64,000 nucleotides of DNA from Flavobacterium sp. N2038 (GCF_025947185.1 NZ_CP110001.1:3906001-3970000), one strand, 5' to 3'. Shown: positions 32,846 through 42,085, counted from the first letter of the stretch. The notes: a model not told the origin generated them from the sequence alone. Numbers and translations are program-made.

Positions 32846-34144
32846 CTACTGCAATACTTCATGCATTGCCTTAGCTTTCAGTAAACATTCTTCATATTCT
32901 TTTTCAGGAATTGAAAGCGATGTTATGGCACTCCCAACAGAAAATGAAACATATTTCTTTTCCTGATTGTATAAAATACTTCTGATCACGACATTAAAAT
33001 CAAAATCTCCTTCGGGTGTAAAATAACCAACAGCACCGCTGTACAGACCTCTTTTGGTTTCTTCCAGATTTTCGATAATTTTCATCACTGAAATTTTTGG
33101 CGCCCCGGTCATGCTTCCCATAGGAAATGTTGTCTTTAAAACATCAACCACAGAATATTGAGGATCTAACTTAGAAGTTATCGTCGAAATCATCTGATGC
33201 ACCTGCAAAAAAGAATAGATTTTGCAAAGCTCTGCAACCTCAACTGAACCCTTTTGAGCTGTATGCGACAAATCATTTCGAACTAAATCAGTAATCATGA
33301 TATTTTCAGCACGTTCTTTTGAATCAGATGCTAAAAAAAGTTTTGATTTTTCATCCTCTAATGGATCCGAAAAACGTTTTGAAGTTCCTTTTATCGGCTG
33401 AGAAATTATGGTTTCTCCTTCTTTTTTTAAATATCGTTCCGGTGAAGCAGATAATAAATATTGCTTATTATTTTTAAAGAAAACAGCTAATGGTGCCTGC
33501 GAAATCTCATTGAGTTTCTGAAATTTTTCCAATGGATTTATAATCGCATTTTCTGAGAAAAACTCCATACAAAAATTCGCTTCGTACATATCGCCTTTAT
33601 GGATATGTTCCAGTATTTTATTTACTTTTTCAACATATCGTTCTTTTGAAATTCGTTGTTGCACTTCTCCCGAAGCCTCGGGACCGCTCAGTGTGACAAA
33701 TGGTTCAGACTGGATTTGCATAATTTCTTCAAAATCATCGTCGACCTCATCATCACACAATCGCAAATATTGAATTTCAAGCTGATCTCCTTTCAGCAGA
33801 AATATTTTTTTTGGCTGAAAGAAAAACATATCAGGAAAATCCAATCCGTCAAAATTAGTTGATTTTAATTCCTCAATATCATTCTTTAAGTCATACGAAA
33901 GATAGCCCAAAAGCCAGTCTTTGGTCGTTTGCTGATATTGTTTTAAATCATCAAAAGCATTTTGAAAATCTGTTTTTAGAGATGTAAAAGCATCAACAGC
34001 CAATAAACAATCGAAATTTGAATATTCTTGCGGATATGAATTACTATCCAGAAAAACAATCTCTCTAAATTGTTGTGACCAGCTTAATAATTGCTGTTTG
34101 AAATGCGCTGGATTTGAAATCTTTTTATGAATTGAAACTCTCAA
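32846..34144 (-). CDS. pabB: Aminodeoxychorismate synthase component I
   Basis: A 432-aa cytoplasmic enzyme of folate synthesis that aminates chorismate to 4-amino-4-deoxychorismate. The chorismate-binding domain starts near residue 165 (RISKERYVEKVNKILEHIHK) and includes PIKGTSKRF. The lysine of PIKGT is the mark of PabB; anthranilate synthase has PIAGT. FPMGSMTGAPKISVMKIIE and GLYSGAVGYFTPEGDFDF follow. Residues 150-161 (VTLSGPEASGEV), in the linker before this domain, are encoded by what looks like an intergenic palindromic repeat (see 33661-33698). No glutaminase subunit is adjacent. Confidence 0.92.
   Translation of the reverse strand: MRVSIHKKISNPAHFKQQLLSWSQQFREIVFLDSNSYPQEYSNFDCLLAVDAFTSLKTDFQNAFDDLKQYQQTTKDWLLGYLSYDLKNDIEELKSTNFDGLDFPDMFFFQPKKIFLLKGDQLEIQYLRLCDDEVDDDFEEIMQIQSEPFVTLSGPEASGEVQQRISKERYVEKVNKILEHIHKGDMYEANFCMEFFSENAIINPLEKFQKLNEISQAPLAVFFKNNKQYLLSASPERYLKKEGETIISQPIKGTSKRFSDPLEDEKSKLFLASDSKERAENIMITDLVRNDLSHTAQKGSVEVAELCKIYSFLQVHQMISTITSKLDPQYSVVDVLKTTFPMGSMTGAPKISVMKIIENLEETKRGLYSGAVGYFTPEGDFDFNVVIRSILYNQEKKYVSFSVGSAITSLSIPEKEYEECLLKAKAMHEVLQ
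33661..33698. repeat. Intergenic-type palindromic element inside pabB, in frame
   Basis: On the coding (minus) strand this reads TTGTCACACTGAGCG, then GTCCCGAGGCTTCGGGA, then GAAGTGC. TCCCGAAGCCTCGGGA (33668-33683) is one base from the perfect palindrome at 42672-42687, and the flanks match the TTGTCA..CTGAGCG / GAAG ends of the element at 5126-5147. It adds about 12 codons without a frameshift. Confidence 0.65.
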
Positions 34145-34328
34145 AAATGAATGGATTTAAGACTTCAAAATTACGATAAAAAAAATCCTTCGATAGAAAG
34201 AATCTCTTAAAATTATTTGGCACGCTTTTTAGTATATCGATTTTAAGAGCATTCCAGAATAATTCAACCAATACATCAAATTTTTAACGAACAAACTTTT
34301 TAATTATCAATCAAACTTAAAAAACTTT

Positions 34329-35222
34329 ATGAAAACAATTGCAAAACTAGGTTTAACCACCTTAACTTTTACTGTCGTATTATTTTCCTGTAAAAAAGCA
34401 GATTACGCTTCTTCAGAAAATGCTGATTTAAAAGCAACGGCTGACACTACAGCTATTTCATCATCTGCAGCGGTCGAGAAAAAAGACAGTAAACAGAAAT
34501 TTATTAGAACTGCAGATATTAAATTTAAGGTTAAAAACGTTGTCAAGTCCACGTATGCAATTGAAAATGCTACTCAAAAATTTGGAGGCTTTGTAACATA
34601 TACCAATTTACAAAGTAATATTCACGATCAGATTAAAACTAAAATTAGTCAGGATAGCACTTTAGAAACCACTAAATATTCAGTAGTAAACGATATCACT
34701 ATTCGCGTTCCAAATACGCAATTAGACACCGTGATTAAAACGATTGCCAAACAAATTGATTTTCTGGATTTCAGGGTTATTAAAGCTGAAGATGTTTCTT
34801 TAAAAGTATTAGCCAACCAGCTTTCGCAGAAAAGAAGTGCTGTTACAGAAAAAAGAGTTGCACAAGCAATTGATTCTAAAGGAAAAAAAATAAATGATAT
34901 TGTCGAAGCCGAAAATACGCTGGAAAATAAAAAAGAAGAAAATGACAATCGTACAATTGAAAACTTGTCTATGCAAGACCAGATTAACTTTAGTACTATT
35001 ACATTACAGCTTTATCAAAACGAAACCATAAAGCAGGAAGTAATGCCAAGTGAAAAAGATAGTGCTGCATATAAACCCAATTTAGGAATCCAAACTATTG
35101 ATGCTTTAAAAAGTGGCTGGTATATCTTGCAGGCGATTTTAGTTTTCATCATTAATCTTTGGCCTTTTATTTTGATAAGCATAGGAGGCTTTTTCCTTTA
35201 CAAAAAATACGGAAAGAAATAA
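34329..35222 (+). CDS. DUF4349 lipoprotein
   Basis: A 297-aa envelope protein. A lipobox (FTVVLFSC, C21) is followed by a DUF4349 domain: RTADIKFKVKNVVKSTYAIE, GGFVTYTNLQSN, ITIRVPNTQLDTVIKTI, then a long helical region (LANQLSQKRSAVTEKR, ENTLENKKEENDNRTIENL) probably forming a coiled coil. A C-terminal membrane helix (WYILQAILVFIINLWPFILI) ends in KKYGKK. Having both a lipid anchor and a C-terminal helix is normal for the family. Function is unknown. It diverges from pabB. Confidence 0.85.
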   Translation: MKTIAKLGLTTLTFTVVLFSCKKADYASSENADLKATADTTAISSSAAVEKKDSKQKFIRTADIKFKVKNVVKSTYAIENATQKFGGFVTYTNLQSNIHDQIKTKISQDSTLETTKYSVVNDITIRVPNTQLDTVIKTIAKQIDFLDFRVIKAEDVSLKVLANQLSQKRSAVTEKRVAQAIDSKGKKINDIVEAENTLENKKEENDNRTIENLSMQDQINFSTITLQLYQNETIKQEVMPSEKDSAAYKPNLGIQTIDALKSGWYILQAILVFIINLWPFILISIGGFFLYKKYGKK

Positions 35223-35434
35223 GAAAAGTGTTAATAAAATAGCAATATCGTAACAAAAAAATCGTTATATTTGATATACTATTCAATTAATCCTAAAACA
35301 AGGCTGTTTTGATTGTAAAATTCTCATTAAAGATCACTGAAAAGCTCCATTTTATAGTGCATTAGAGAATTAGATTAGACGATTTACAAGCGCATATTTT
35401 ATTTTTTTAACCTTTTTAAAAAATCCTAAGTATT

Positions 35435-35812
35435 ATGAAAATTGCTACTATTATTGTCCGTGTTTTAATTGGTCTTTTATTCCTTTTTGCCTCCATCAGT
35501 TTCTTTTTTCATTTAATGCCAGCCGAACCGGCAACTAATGATGATTTTAAAGCTTTCAATACAGGTTTAATGGCTTCTACCTACTTAATGCCTTTAGCCA
35601 AATCAATTGAGTTGCTTTGCGGAATAGCATTTGTAACAGGACGCTATGTCACATTAGCAAATATTTTGATCTTGCCTATTACGGTAAATATCTTGTTTAT
35701 TAATTATTTCCTGACGCCAGACGGACTACCTCTTGCGGGATTATTGTTCATTGGCAATTTATTTTTAATTTACAGATATTGGGATAATTACAAAAGTGTT
35801 TTCACTGCTTAA
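35435..35812 (+). CDS. DoxX-like membrane protein
   Basis: A 125-aa four-helix membrane protein of the DoxX/DoxD-like group (IIVRVLIGLLFLFASISFFF; FNTGLMASTYLMPLAKSIEL; CGIAFVTGRYVTLANILILP; LPLAGLLFIGNLFLIYRYW). Family roles vary and are mostly unknown. A TATATTTG box at 35266-35273 lies about 160 bases upstream without a matched TTG. It is followed by a shared bidirectional terminator. Confidence 0.8.
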   Translation: MKIATIIVRVLIGLLFLFASISFFFHLMPAEPATNDDFKAFNTGLMASTYLMPLAKSIELLCGIAFVTGRYVTLANILILPITVNILFINYFLTPDGLPLAGLLFIGNLFLIYRYWDNYKSVFTA

Positions 35813-35833
35813 TTTTTTTTCACCCTAAAATAA

Positions 35834-35868
35834 AAACCCGACAGCTTCAAAACTGTCGGGTTTCTTTT
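35834..35868. terminator. Bidirectional terminator between doxX-like and blc
   Basis: AAACCCGACAG (35834-35844) pairs with CTGTCGGGTTT (35853-35863). A/T runs on both sides allow it to serve both convergent genes. Confidence 0.85.
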
Positions 35869-35870
35869 TA

Positions 35871-36413
35871 TCAATTCATCTTATCTTGTTTGACCCAGAC
35901 TAAATCAGATATATTGTATCCAATTTCCCGAGCCTTGATAAGAAAATCTGCTTTTATACTTTCCGGGATTGTTTTTTCTCTAGAAAGTATCCACATGTAT
36001 TTTAAACTTTCGCCTGCAACCAGAGCATATTTATAATCCTGATCTACTGCAATAACATTGTACCCGGCATAAAAAGGACCAAAAAACGAGACCTTAAGCA
36101 TACCAATATTGTCCTTTTTGACAAATTTGGCTTTCCCGATGCTTTCTTCCCATTTGTCTTTTTTGACATCATAGCCCTTATTATTGACTTTTATGGTACC
36201 GTTATCATTCAGAGAATATTCGGCGGTTACATTATTTAAATCTTTTTCCCATTTGTAATCTAATCTTGCGATCTCATACCATTTTCCCAAATACTTTGCC
36301 TTATCAAAATTGGTAACGGCAACTGCTTTTTCAGGAATCGTTGAACCACAGGAATAAAGTACAGCTGCAATTCCCGCTCCAAGAAGAACTGGAGCTATAT
36401 ACTTATTTTTCAT
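35871..36413 (-). CDS. blc: Bacterial lipocalin (Blc) lipoprotein
   Basis: A 180-aa lipoprotein (lipobox AAVLYSC, C22) with the lipocalin signature LGKWYEIARLDYKWEKDLNN near residue 42 and the later strands FFGPFYAGYNVIAVDQDYKY and LWILSREKT-type motif (MWILSREKTIPE). Blc proteins sit on the inner leaflet of the outer membrane and bind lysophospholipids or fatty acids. Length and motif order are standard. It is monocistronic, with its own 3' terminator. Confidence 0.93.
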   Translation of the reverse strand: MKNKYIAPVLLGAGIAAVLYSCGSTIPEKAVAVTNFDKAKYLGKWYEIARLDYKWEKDLNNVTAEYSLNDNGTIKVNNKGYDVKKDKWEESIGKAKFVKKDNIGMLKVSFFGPFYAGYNVIAVDQDYKYALVAGESLKYMWILSREKTIPESIKADFLIKAREIGYNISDLVWVKQDKMN

Positions 36414-36529
36414 AATGTTATCTTTTAATTAAGATAAAGATACCATCTGAACAACACATCTAATTTACAAAATTTTTCTGAAAATTTATATTTTTTCAAA
36501 CTTTTAAAATAGTAATAACCAAAAATAAA

Positions 36530-36568
36530 AAACCGTCAATTCTATAGTCTTAGAACTGACGGTTTTTA
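36530..36568 (-). terminator. Terminator of lpdA
   Basis: AAAACCGTCA and TGACGGTTTT form a 10-bp stem extended by TTCTA/TAGAA. On the minus strand it is followed by T-rich sequence, 20 bases after the lpdA stop. Confidence 0.85.
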
Positions 36569-36587
36569 AATATAACTTACGTAAATG

Positions 36588-37991
36588 TTATACGTGTAAT
36601 GCTCTGTTTTCTGTAGCTGCCAATGCTGCTTCTTTTACCGCTTCAGCAAAAGTTGGGTGCGCATGGCTCATTCTTGAAATATCTTCAGCAGAAGCTTTGA
36701 ATTCCATTGCAGTAACTGCTTCAGCAATTAAATCTGCTGTACGTGCTCCAATCATGTGAACACCTAAAACCTCATCTGTTTTTTCGTCAGCAAGGATTTT
36801 TACGAATCCGTCTAAATCAGCACTTGCTCTTGCACGTCCTAAAGCTTTAAATGGGAAACTTCCTGATTTATATTTAACTCCTGCAGCTTTCAATTGCTCT
36901 TCAGTTTGTCCAACCGCAGCAACTTCTGGCCAAGTGTACACTACACCAGGAATTAAGTTATAATCGATATGTGGTTTTTGACCTGCTAAAATTTCAGCAA
37001 CCATTACTCCTTCTTCTTCCGCTTTGTGTGCTAACATTGCTCCACGAACAACGTCACCAATTGCATAGATATTTGGCGTACTAGTTTGTAAATGATCATT
37101 TACTTCTACTTGTCCTCTATCAGAAATTTTAACTCCGGCTTTATCAGCGTTTAATCCGTCTGTATAAGGACGACGACCAACAGAAACTAATGAATAATCT
37201 CCTTCAAGAGTGATCGTTTCTCCTTTTGCATTTTCAGCCTGAACCGTAACAGCATCACCGTTTCTTTCTACTGATTTTACTTTATGAGAAACGTAGAATT
37301 TCATTCCTTGTTTTTTCAATACTTTAGTTAATTCTTTAGAAAGAGAACTATCCATTCCCGGAATAATTCTATCCATGAATTCTACTACAGAAACCTGAGC
37401 TCCTAAACGCAAGTAAACTTGTCCAAGCTCGATACCGATAACTCCACCACCAATAATAACTAAGTGTTTTGGAACTTCTTTTAAAGCCAAAGCTTCAGTA
37501 GAAGTGATGATTCTTTCTTTATCAATTTTGATAAATGGTAAAGAAGATGGTTTTGAACCTGTAGCGATTACAGCATATTTAGTTTCAATAGTTTCTGATG
37601 TTCCGTCAGCTTTTGCAACAGCAATGTGTGTTGCGTCTACGAAAGAACCTAAACCATTAAAAACAGTAATTTTATTTTTATCCATTAAGTAGTTGATTCC
37701 ACCTACGGTTTGATCTACAACTGCTTGTTTACGAGCAATCATTTTCTCTAAATTGATTTTTACGTCTCCTGAAACTTCAATTCCGTGATCTGCAAAATGA
37801 GCAATTTCAGCATAATGATGAGAAGAAGATAATAATGCTTTTGAAGGAATACAACCTACGTTAAGGCAAGTTCCGCCCAATGAATTATATTTTTCTACAA
37901 TGGCAGTTTTAAAACCTAATTGTGCGCAACGAATTGCTGATACATATCCTCCAGGACCTGAACCTATAATGACTACGTCAAATGAACTCAT
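36588..37991 (-). CDS. lpdA: Dihydrolipoyl dehydrogenase
   Basis: A 467-aa FAD enzyme, the E3 component of 2-oxoacid dehydrogenase complexes and the glycine cleavage system. The redox disulfide is in GGTCLNVGCIPSKALL (about 39-54). The FAD site is VIIGSGPGGYVSAIRCAQLG, the NAD site VIIGGGVIGIELGQVYLRLG, and the active-site base is in SHAHPTFAEAVKEA. Length is standard. It stands alone; the E1/E2 genes are not in this window. Confidence 0.96.
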   Translation of the reverse strand: MSSFDVVIIGSGPGGYVSAIRCAQLGFKTAIVEKYNSLGGTCLNVGCIPSKALLSSSHHYAEIAHFADHGIEVSGDVKINLEKMIARKQAVVDQTVGGINYLMDKNKITVFNGLGSFVDATHIAVAKADGTSETIETKYAVIATGSKPSSLPFIKIDKERIITSTEALALKEVPKHLVIIGGGVIGIELGQVYLRLGAQVSVVEFMDRIIPGMDSSLSKELTKVLKKQGMKFYVSHKVKSVERNGDAVTVQAENAKGETITLEGDYSLVSVGRRPYTDGLNADKAGVKISDRGQVEVNDHLQTSTPNIYAIGDVVRGAMLAHKAEEEGVMVAEILAGQKPHIDYNLIPGVVYTWPEVAAVGQTEEQLKAAGVKYKSGSFPFKALGRARASADLDGFVKILADEKTDEVLGVHMIGARTADLIAEAVTAMEFKASAEDISRMSHAHPTFAEAVKEAALAATENRALHV

Positions 37992-38293
37992 AGTATTTTG
38001 TTTTTATTTTTTAGCGGTTACAAAATTAAGCAATAAAGTTCTGTTTAAAGTTTAAATCTCAATGTTTTTTGTGTGAAATTTTGGGTGGGAGTTTTACCAC
38101 GAAGAGCATGAAGAATTACGCAAAAAAACATAATTTACTAACCAGCATCACGTAATTCATAAAAAAATCACCTTCACTTTGATAAGTAAGAAATAACCCT
38201 ATTTTTGTAATGCATTTAATCTGTTTCGAACTTCGCAACCACGCAAAATATTGAAAGATTATGCGAAACCTAATAACAATCACTATCACTAAA

Positions 38294-39046
38294 ATGAAAC
38301 AACTTCTAGTTATATTACTGACTTTTACAATTATATCCTGTAAAAATAAAACCCAAAACACTATTTCTAAGCCAAGTGAAACAGTGAAATTTACAAATTT
38401 AAAAAATAGCCAAAAATCAAATTCCGCGCATAAAGTCACAATTGACTTTAAAAAAAATAAAGACTTACTTGACATTATTCTACTTTTACCTGATAGTACT
38501 TTTTCAAGTTGGGAATGGAAACTTGAAGATCGAACTAAATGGTACAATGAAATCAAGGATCACAATTATTATATTGATAATGACCCTAACTTTTTTAATC
38601 AAAAATATTTTGAACCTCATAAAGCTGGCTTTTCAATTGTTGATGGTTTCTGGTCGATAAATATTTATAAGACTTCTGAAAACTCATACATTGTAATTAC
38701 CGACGATATTGTTGGAGATGGTAATTCGCTAAATTTTTATGAAGCATACTCTAATATATTAAAGCAATATTTAGACGAAAAGACAATTTTTTCAGACTTC
38801 AAAGAACAATTAAAGAAAAAAGAAAACACTGAAAATTGCGAAGACAAATTTGAAGAAATGAATGATCCAATTTTCGAGTTTGATTTCACAACTTCTAATA
38901 AAGTTGAAATTGAAAGTTCCTGGTACTTAACAAAAGAAAATTACGAAAATTGTTTAACCGGAAACGCCATAACATACCATTTCAACCCAAAAACAAAGAA
39001 ATTTGAAGTAGAAAAAATATATTGGAAACCTAAAAACGAGAACTAA
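38294..39046 (+). CDS. Lipoprotein of unknown function
   Basis: A 250-aa protein from the ATG at 38294, chosen because it begins the lipoprotein signal (LLVILLTFTIISC, C16); an ATG at 38261 would add 11 residues in front. The mature part has a W-rich segment (SSWEWKLEDRTKWYNEIKDH), an aspartate-rich middle and a cysteine pair (NCEDKFEE...NCLTGN). No family was recognised. It is the first gene of the accessory block 38.3-42.6 kb. Confidence 0.6.
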   Translation: MKQLLVILLTFTIISCKNKTQNTISKPSETVKFTNLKNSQKSNSAHKVTIDFKKNKDLLDIILLLPDSTFSSWEWKLEDRTKWYNEIKDHNYYIDNDPNFFNQKYFEPHKAGFSIVDGFWSINIYKTSENSYIVITDDIVGDGNSLNFYEAYSNILKQYLDEKTIFSDFKEQLKKKENTENCEDKFEEMNDPIFEFDFTTSNKVEIESSWYLTKENYENCLTGNAITYHFNPKTKKFEVEKIYWKPKNEN

Positions 39047-39233
39047 AAAACATCACCTAAGAGCTATTCAGTGAGATTGCAAATTTTGCAATAAAATCAC
39101 ATTTCTGCTTTGCAGGAAATTTTATCTTTATCGAAAAACATATGGTTCTGGCCTTTGTTATCTAGTAAAACGACAGAACGTTATGCGTAATTGAAATTAA
39201 CATATTAATACACTAATAGAAAATTTAAAAAAA

Positions 39234-39704
39234 ATGGGAATTTACCTAAGCTTTAATTTTGTCAAAAAGGATAAAGAACTATTTGCAGGAGAACTTCCGT
39301 CTCTACGAATGTATGAAGCTAAGCTACCTTTAGTAGAGAAGAATTTTTATAATAATGGTAATGATAGTGTTTCGTTTTACGGCGGGGGATACATTTTTTC
39401 TGAATTTGAACAAAATGCTGGAAATAGATGGGAATATTATCAATACCACAATGATTGCTATTTTATCAATATGGTAAATACACTGTGCGGGATTGACCAA
39501 AGAGACTATGATGACCGAACAGTATTCTTGTTTGAAATGGATTTAATTAAAAATGCATTTCAAAACGTAATTAAATATGCAAAAAATGGCGGATTCACTA
39601 ACAAAGAATATTACGAAGAGGATATGAAACTTCTGAATATATTTCTTGAGAATATTATAAAAAACGAGGAGAAAAATCTTTTGATTTCATGCTGGATTGG
39701 GTAA
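39234..39704 (+). CDS. Small cytoplasmic protein, possibly immunity-type
   Basis: A 156-aa soluble protein without signal peptide: YLSFNFVKKDKELFAGELPS, then SFYGGGYIFSEFEQNAGNRW, and a helical C-terminus (MKLLNIFLENIIKNEEK). Single small cytoplasmic genes like this, in a row with different unrelated ones, are typical of orphan immunity genes of polymorphic toxin systems, but no toxin is in the window. It is preceded by the motif TAGTA..CAGAACGTTA at 39163-39183. The function is inferred from context only. Confidence 0.55.
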   Translation: MGIYLSFNFVKKDKELFAGELPSLRMYEAKLPLVEKNFYNNGNDSVSFYGGGYIFSEFEQNAGNRWEYYQYHNDCYFINMVNTLCGIDQRDYDDRTVFLFEMDLIKNAFQNVIKYAKNGGFTNKEYYEEDMKLLNIFLENIIKNEEKNLLISCWIG

Positions 39705-39784
39705 TAAAAAACTACACATAACAGCTTTACTAGATTTAGAAAATAGGCTAAATGGAAAAAAATGTTTTGTGTTTATAATGATTT

Positions 39785-39850
39785 AACAAATCCAAAAATG
39801 GGCCTAATTTAATCCCAAACCTTCTGTAGTACAAAAACACCAGGCATTAG
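39785..39850 (+). repeat. Recurring intergenic unit, copy A
   Basis: A 36-base stretch beginning CCTAATTTAATCCCAAACC (39803-39838) matches 40612-40647 at 30 of 36 positions. It is followed by CACCAGGCATTAGCAAC, similar to the ACCAGAACGTTA end of the other copies. It lies about 60 bases before the next start codon. Confidence 0.65.
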
Positions 39851-39907
39851 CAACGAAAGTGAGGTCGATAACTAAACGGAAAAATGAATGAGAAATAAAA
39901 TCATAAA

Positions 39908-40486
39908 ATGAACAAGAAAACAATCCAAGAAATATTGAATGGTATTTCAATCGAAACAGAAGAGGCTCTATTAGAAATTTCGGATGAAATTTCCATCAAA
40001 GAATCAATTGGAGAAATAAAAAATAAAGCAACACTAGAAGCATTTACAATTTTCATTGGAGTTCAAACAATTGGCTGTTGGAAATCTGGTGGTTGGGCTA
40101 CTGGAATTTTTGGGAATTATCCGGAAATTGTCCCCTATATTCCAAGTGCAATGAAAAGTTTACAATTAGAAAATGTAGCCCAACTTGTAGAAAAAGCAAT
40201 CCATTTATTTCCTGAAAAAACAGACTTTACTGAGAATGACCAAGACTATTGTGATGTAATTAATTTTCTAGAGGGACACGACCGATTTATTAAGAATAAA
40301 CAAAAATTTGAGCAATATTCTTCTGAAGAAAAATCTCAAATTCGAGAAAATTATCACAATGCAATAGAAAAACTTGAAAAAGAAGTAGATCCAATATGGG
40401 GATATGACGCGCCAAATCAAGAAGGTTGGGGAAATATTATACATTTCTTGAAAAGTAATCTCAATGCGAAAATTTGGAAAGAATAA
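39908..40486 (+). CDS. DMP19/DUF4375-like protein (tentative)
   Basis: A 192-aa soluble protein. The central segment CWKSGGWATGIFGNYPEIVP, YIPSAMKSLQLENVAQLVEK and AIHLFPEK follow the pattern of DUF4375 domains (a GG-x-x-x-x-F-N turn, then a helix pair ending in alpha-helical A-x-x-x-F). The Neisseria member DMP19 is a DNA mimic. The N-terminal 40 residues are helical and acidic (EEALLEISDEISIKESIGEI). The match is by eye and could be wrong. It is one of the single-gene units with recurring spacers on both sides. Confidence 0.5.
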   Translation: MNKKTIQEILNGISIETEEALLEISDEISIKESIGEIKNKATLEAFTIFIGVQTIGCWKSGGWATGIFGNYPEIVPYIPSAMKSLQLENVAQLVEKAIHLFPEKTDFTENDQDYCDVINFLEGHDRFIKNKQKFEQYSSEEKSQIRENYHNAIEKLEKEVDPIWGYDAPNQEGWGNIIHFLKSNLNAKIWKE

Positions 40487-40499
40487 AAACATGATGACT

Positions 40500-40655
40500 G
40501 AGCGCCACAAGCGAGCCGGGTATTTGGCGAAATTTAAAGATGGTTTTGTATTTGAGACCATTTATTTCGCCTGTACAGTATATCGCTCGAGTGGCAAATG
40601 CAAAAATAAAACCTAATTTAGTCCCAAACCCGTTGTAGTACCAGAACGTTAAATC
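40500..40655 (+). repeat. Recurring intergenic unit, copy B, with 46-base hairpin
   Basis: GGCGAAAT (40526-40533) pairs with ATTTCGCC (40564-40571) around an inner ATGGT/ACCAT stem (40540-40561). TATCGCTCGAG (about 40580-40591) is the reverse complement of the CTCGAGCGATA core of the dispersed 30-base element. CCTAATTTAGTCCCAAACCC (from 40612) to CCAGAACGTTA (about 40641-40651) is the second copy of the intergenic unit, ending 29 bases before the next gene. Confidence 0.65.
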
Positions 40656-40678
40656 AATTTTAAAAACATACCAATTAT

Positions 40679-41401
40679 ATGGAAAACAATAATATTAACC
40701 CTTTAGAGGGATTTCAAAAAATGCTATTACAGCAACATGAAAACGCAAATGGAAGTATAGATAAAAAATTATACGATGAAATTATCAAAACTGCTGAAAT
40801 AATTGAAGGAAAAGGAGATAAATCAAATCTAAAAGAAATAATAGACAATTTAAGAGAGAGATTTAAAAATGAAGACTTAAATCAAGTCACAAATTTGTTT
40901 ATTTATTGTCAAAGTTTTTTAACTACCAACGAAGAACCTTTACCATTGCCTTCTCAACTATGTATAGCTATAGGTAAATTATTCACTCATGAAAACCTTC
41001 ATTATACAGCAAGTAAAATTTATAGTGATGATGAAATCGACGGAGGAAGTGCATTATCTTTTTTAGGGTATTTAGCAATGCACGAACAACATACACCATA
41101 TATTCTTAATTTTATCAAAGAAAACTTCAGTGGATTTTCTAAAAACAAAAAGACAGAATGTGTATTTCAACTAAAAGAAATACTCCCGGAAAATGAAATA
41201 GCAAAACAAATAATAGAAGATAGCGGGATTACTAAATATGAACTAATTTTTAGCACAGAAGAAGACTCAACTTCCAGACCTATTACCTTTAAAAGAGATA
41301 ATTTTAAGAAAGCAGACAGTAATGTAAACCCGAATTTCCAAGAGCAAAAACCGGATAATCAAGAACCTAAACCTAAATTACCTTGGTGGAAATTTTGGTA
41401 A
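40679..41401 (+). CDS. Cytoplasmic helical protein, unknown
   Basis: A 240-aa soluble protein, mostly helical (EIIKTAEIIEGKGDKSNLKE; ALSFLGYLAMHEQHTPYIL; TECVFQLKEILPENEIAKQI), ending in a proline/lysine-rich tail and the aromatic end PWWKFW. Its last 16 bases plus the following spacer are nearly repeated at 42086-42124. It could be an immunity-type or helical-repeat protein. No family was recognised. Confidence 0.55.
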   Translation: MENNNINPLEGFQKMLLQQHENANGSIDKKLYDEIIKTAEIIEGKGDKSNLKEIIDNLRERFKNEDLNQVTNLFIYCQSFLTTNEEPLPLPSQLCIAIGKLFTHENLHYTASKIYSDDEIDGGSALSFLGYLAMHEQHTPYILNFIKENFSGFSKNKKTECVFQLKEILPENEIAKQIIEDSGITKYELIFSTEEDSTSRPITFKRDNFKKADSNVNPNFQEQKPDNQEPKPKLPWWKFW

Positions 41402-41436
41402 AATAACTACCCCATGAGACCAATAAAAATACAGAA

Positions 41437-42000
41437 ATGAAAAATGAATTAATCTTATTCCCCAAATTAGAAGACGTCTTCAACAATGTTACAGACAGAC
41501 ATTCCGAAATATTCTTACCCGTTGTTGCAATTCCCAAAACAATGATTAACGAAAATTGGGAAGGCTACTTTTTTGTCATTCAATTTAATGAGGATCCATA
41601 CAACAGAGAAACTGTACAATATTTCACTGAATATTGTACTGATACAATGATTTCTTTTACGATCGAAAACGGCAAATATAATTTCGACACAAATTTAGGT
41701 TATTTTAATACGACAGACGATTGGGAAGAATATCAAGTCGAAACAAAAGAGAAATTTGAAGAATCTAAAAATGATTTTTTCAATACCGGAAATCAATTCA
41801 ATATCGCCGAAATCAAAATTGGAGGAGAACCTGAGTGGTGGCAAGGAGATGCAACACCAAACGACCCAAGCGGAAATCCAATGATATTTGTTACCGAAAT
41901 CGAAACAGATCCATTTTGTGCAGACTCTTGCGACAAGAAAATTTTTGTTTTTTACAGTAAAGAACATAACCTAATCGTTCATTTATACCAAACAACATAA
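41437..42000 (+). CDS. Acidic soluble protein with YwqG/DUF1963-like motif (tentative)
   Basis: A 187-aa acidic protein without signal peptide. The segment KIGGEPEWWQGDATPND followed by MIFVTEIETDPF resembles the G-G-x-P-x-W-x-Q and downstream strand pattern of DUF1963/YwqG proteins, which occur as immunity proteins. The first half looks beta-rich (FLPVVAIPKTMINENWEGYF). It lies 36 bases after the previous gene. Assignment is by motif resemblance only. Confidence 0.5.
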   Translation: MKNELILFPKLEDVFNNVTDRHSEIFLPVVAIPKTMINENWEGYFFVIQFNEDPYNRETVQYFTEYCTDTMISFTIENGKYNFDTNLGYFNTTDDWEEYQVETKEKFEESKNDFFNTGNQFNIAEIKIGGEPEWWQGDATPNDPSGNPMIFVTEIETDPFCADSCDKKIFVFYSKEHNLIVHLYQTT

Positions 42001-42085
42001 AAAAGCCAAACACAACATCTTTTTTCAAAACCGGCACAAAAAACTTATAGACAAACAATGACAGTTTTGAAACTAAAAGTAAATA

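Noticed and set aside
38116..38556. 146-aa open frame on the minus strand
   Set aside because: It overlaps the lipoprotein gene start on the other strand, is phenylalanine-rich and low in complexity, and has no domain; judged a shadow.
39163..40651. A true integron with attC sites
   Set aside because: The recurring ends resemble cassette borders, but no integrase is present and the core bases do not match the attC consensus consistently; reported only as cassette-like.
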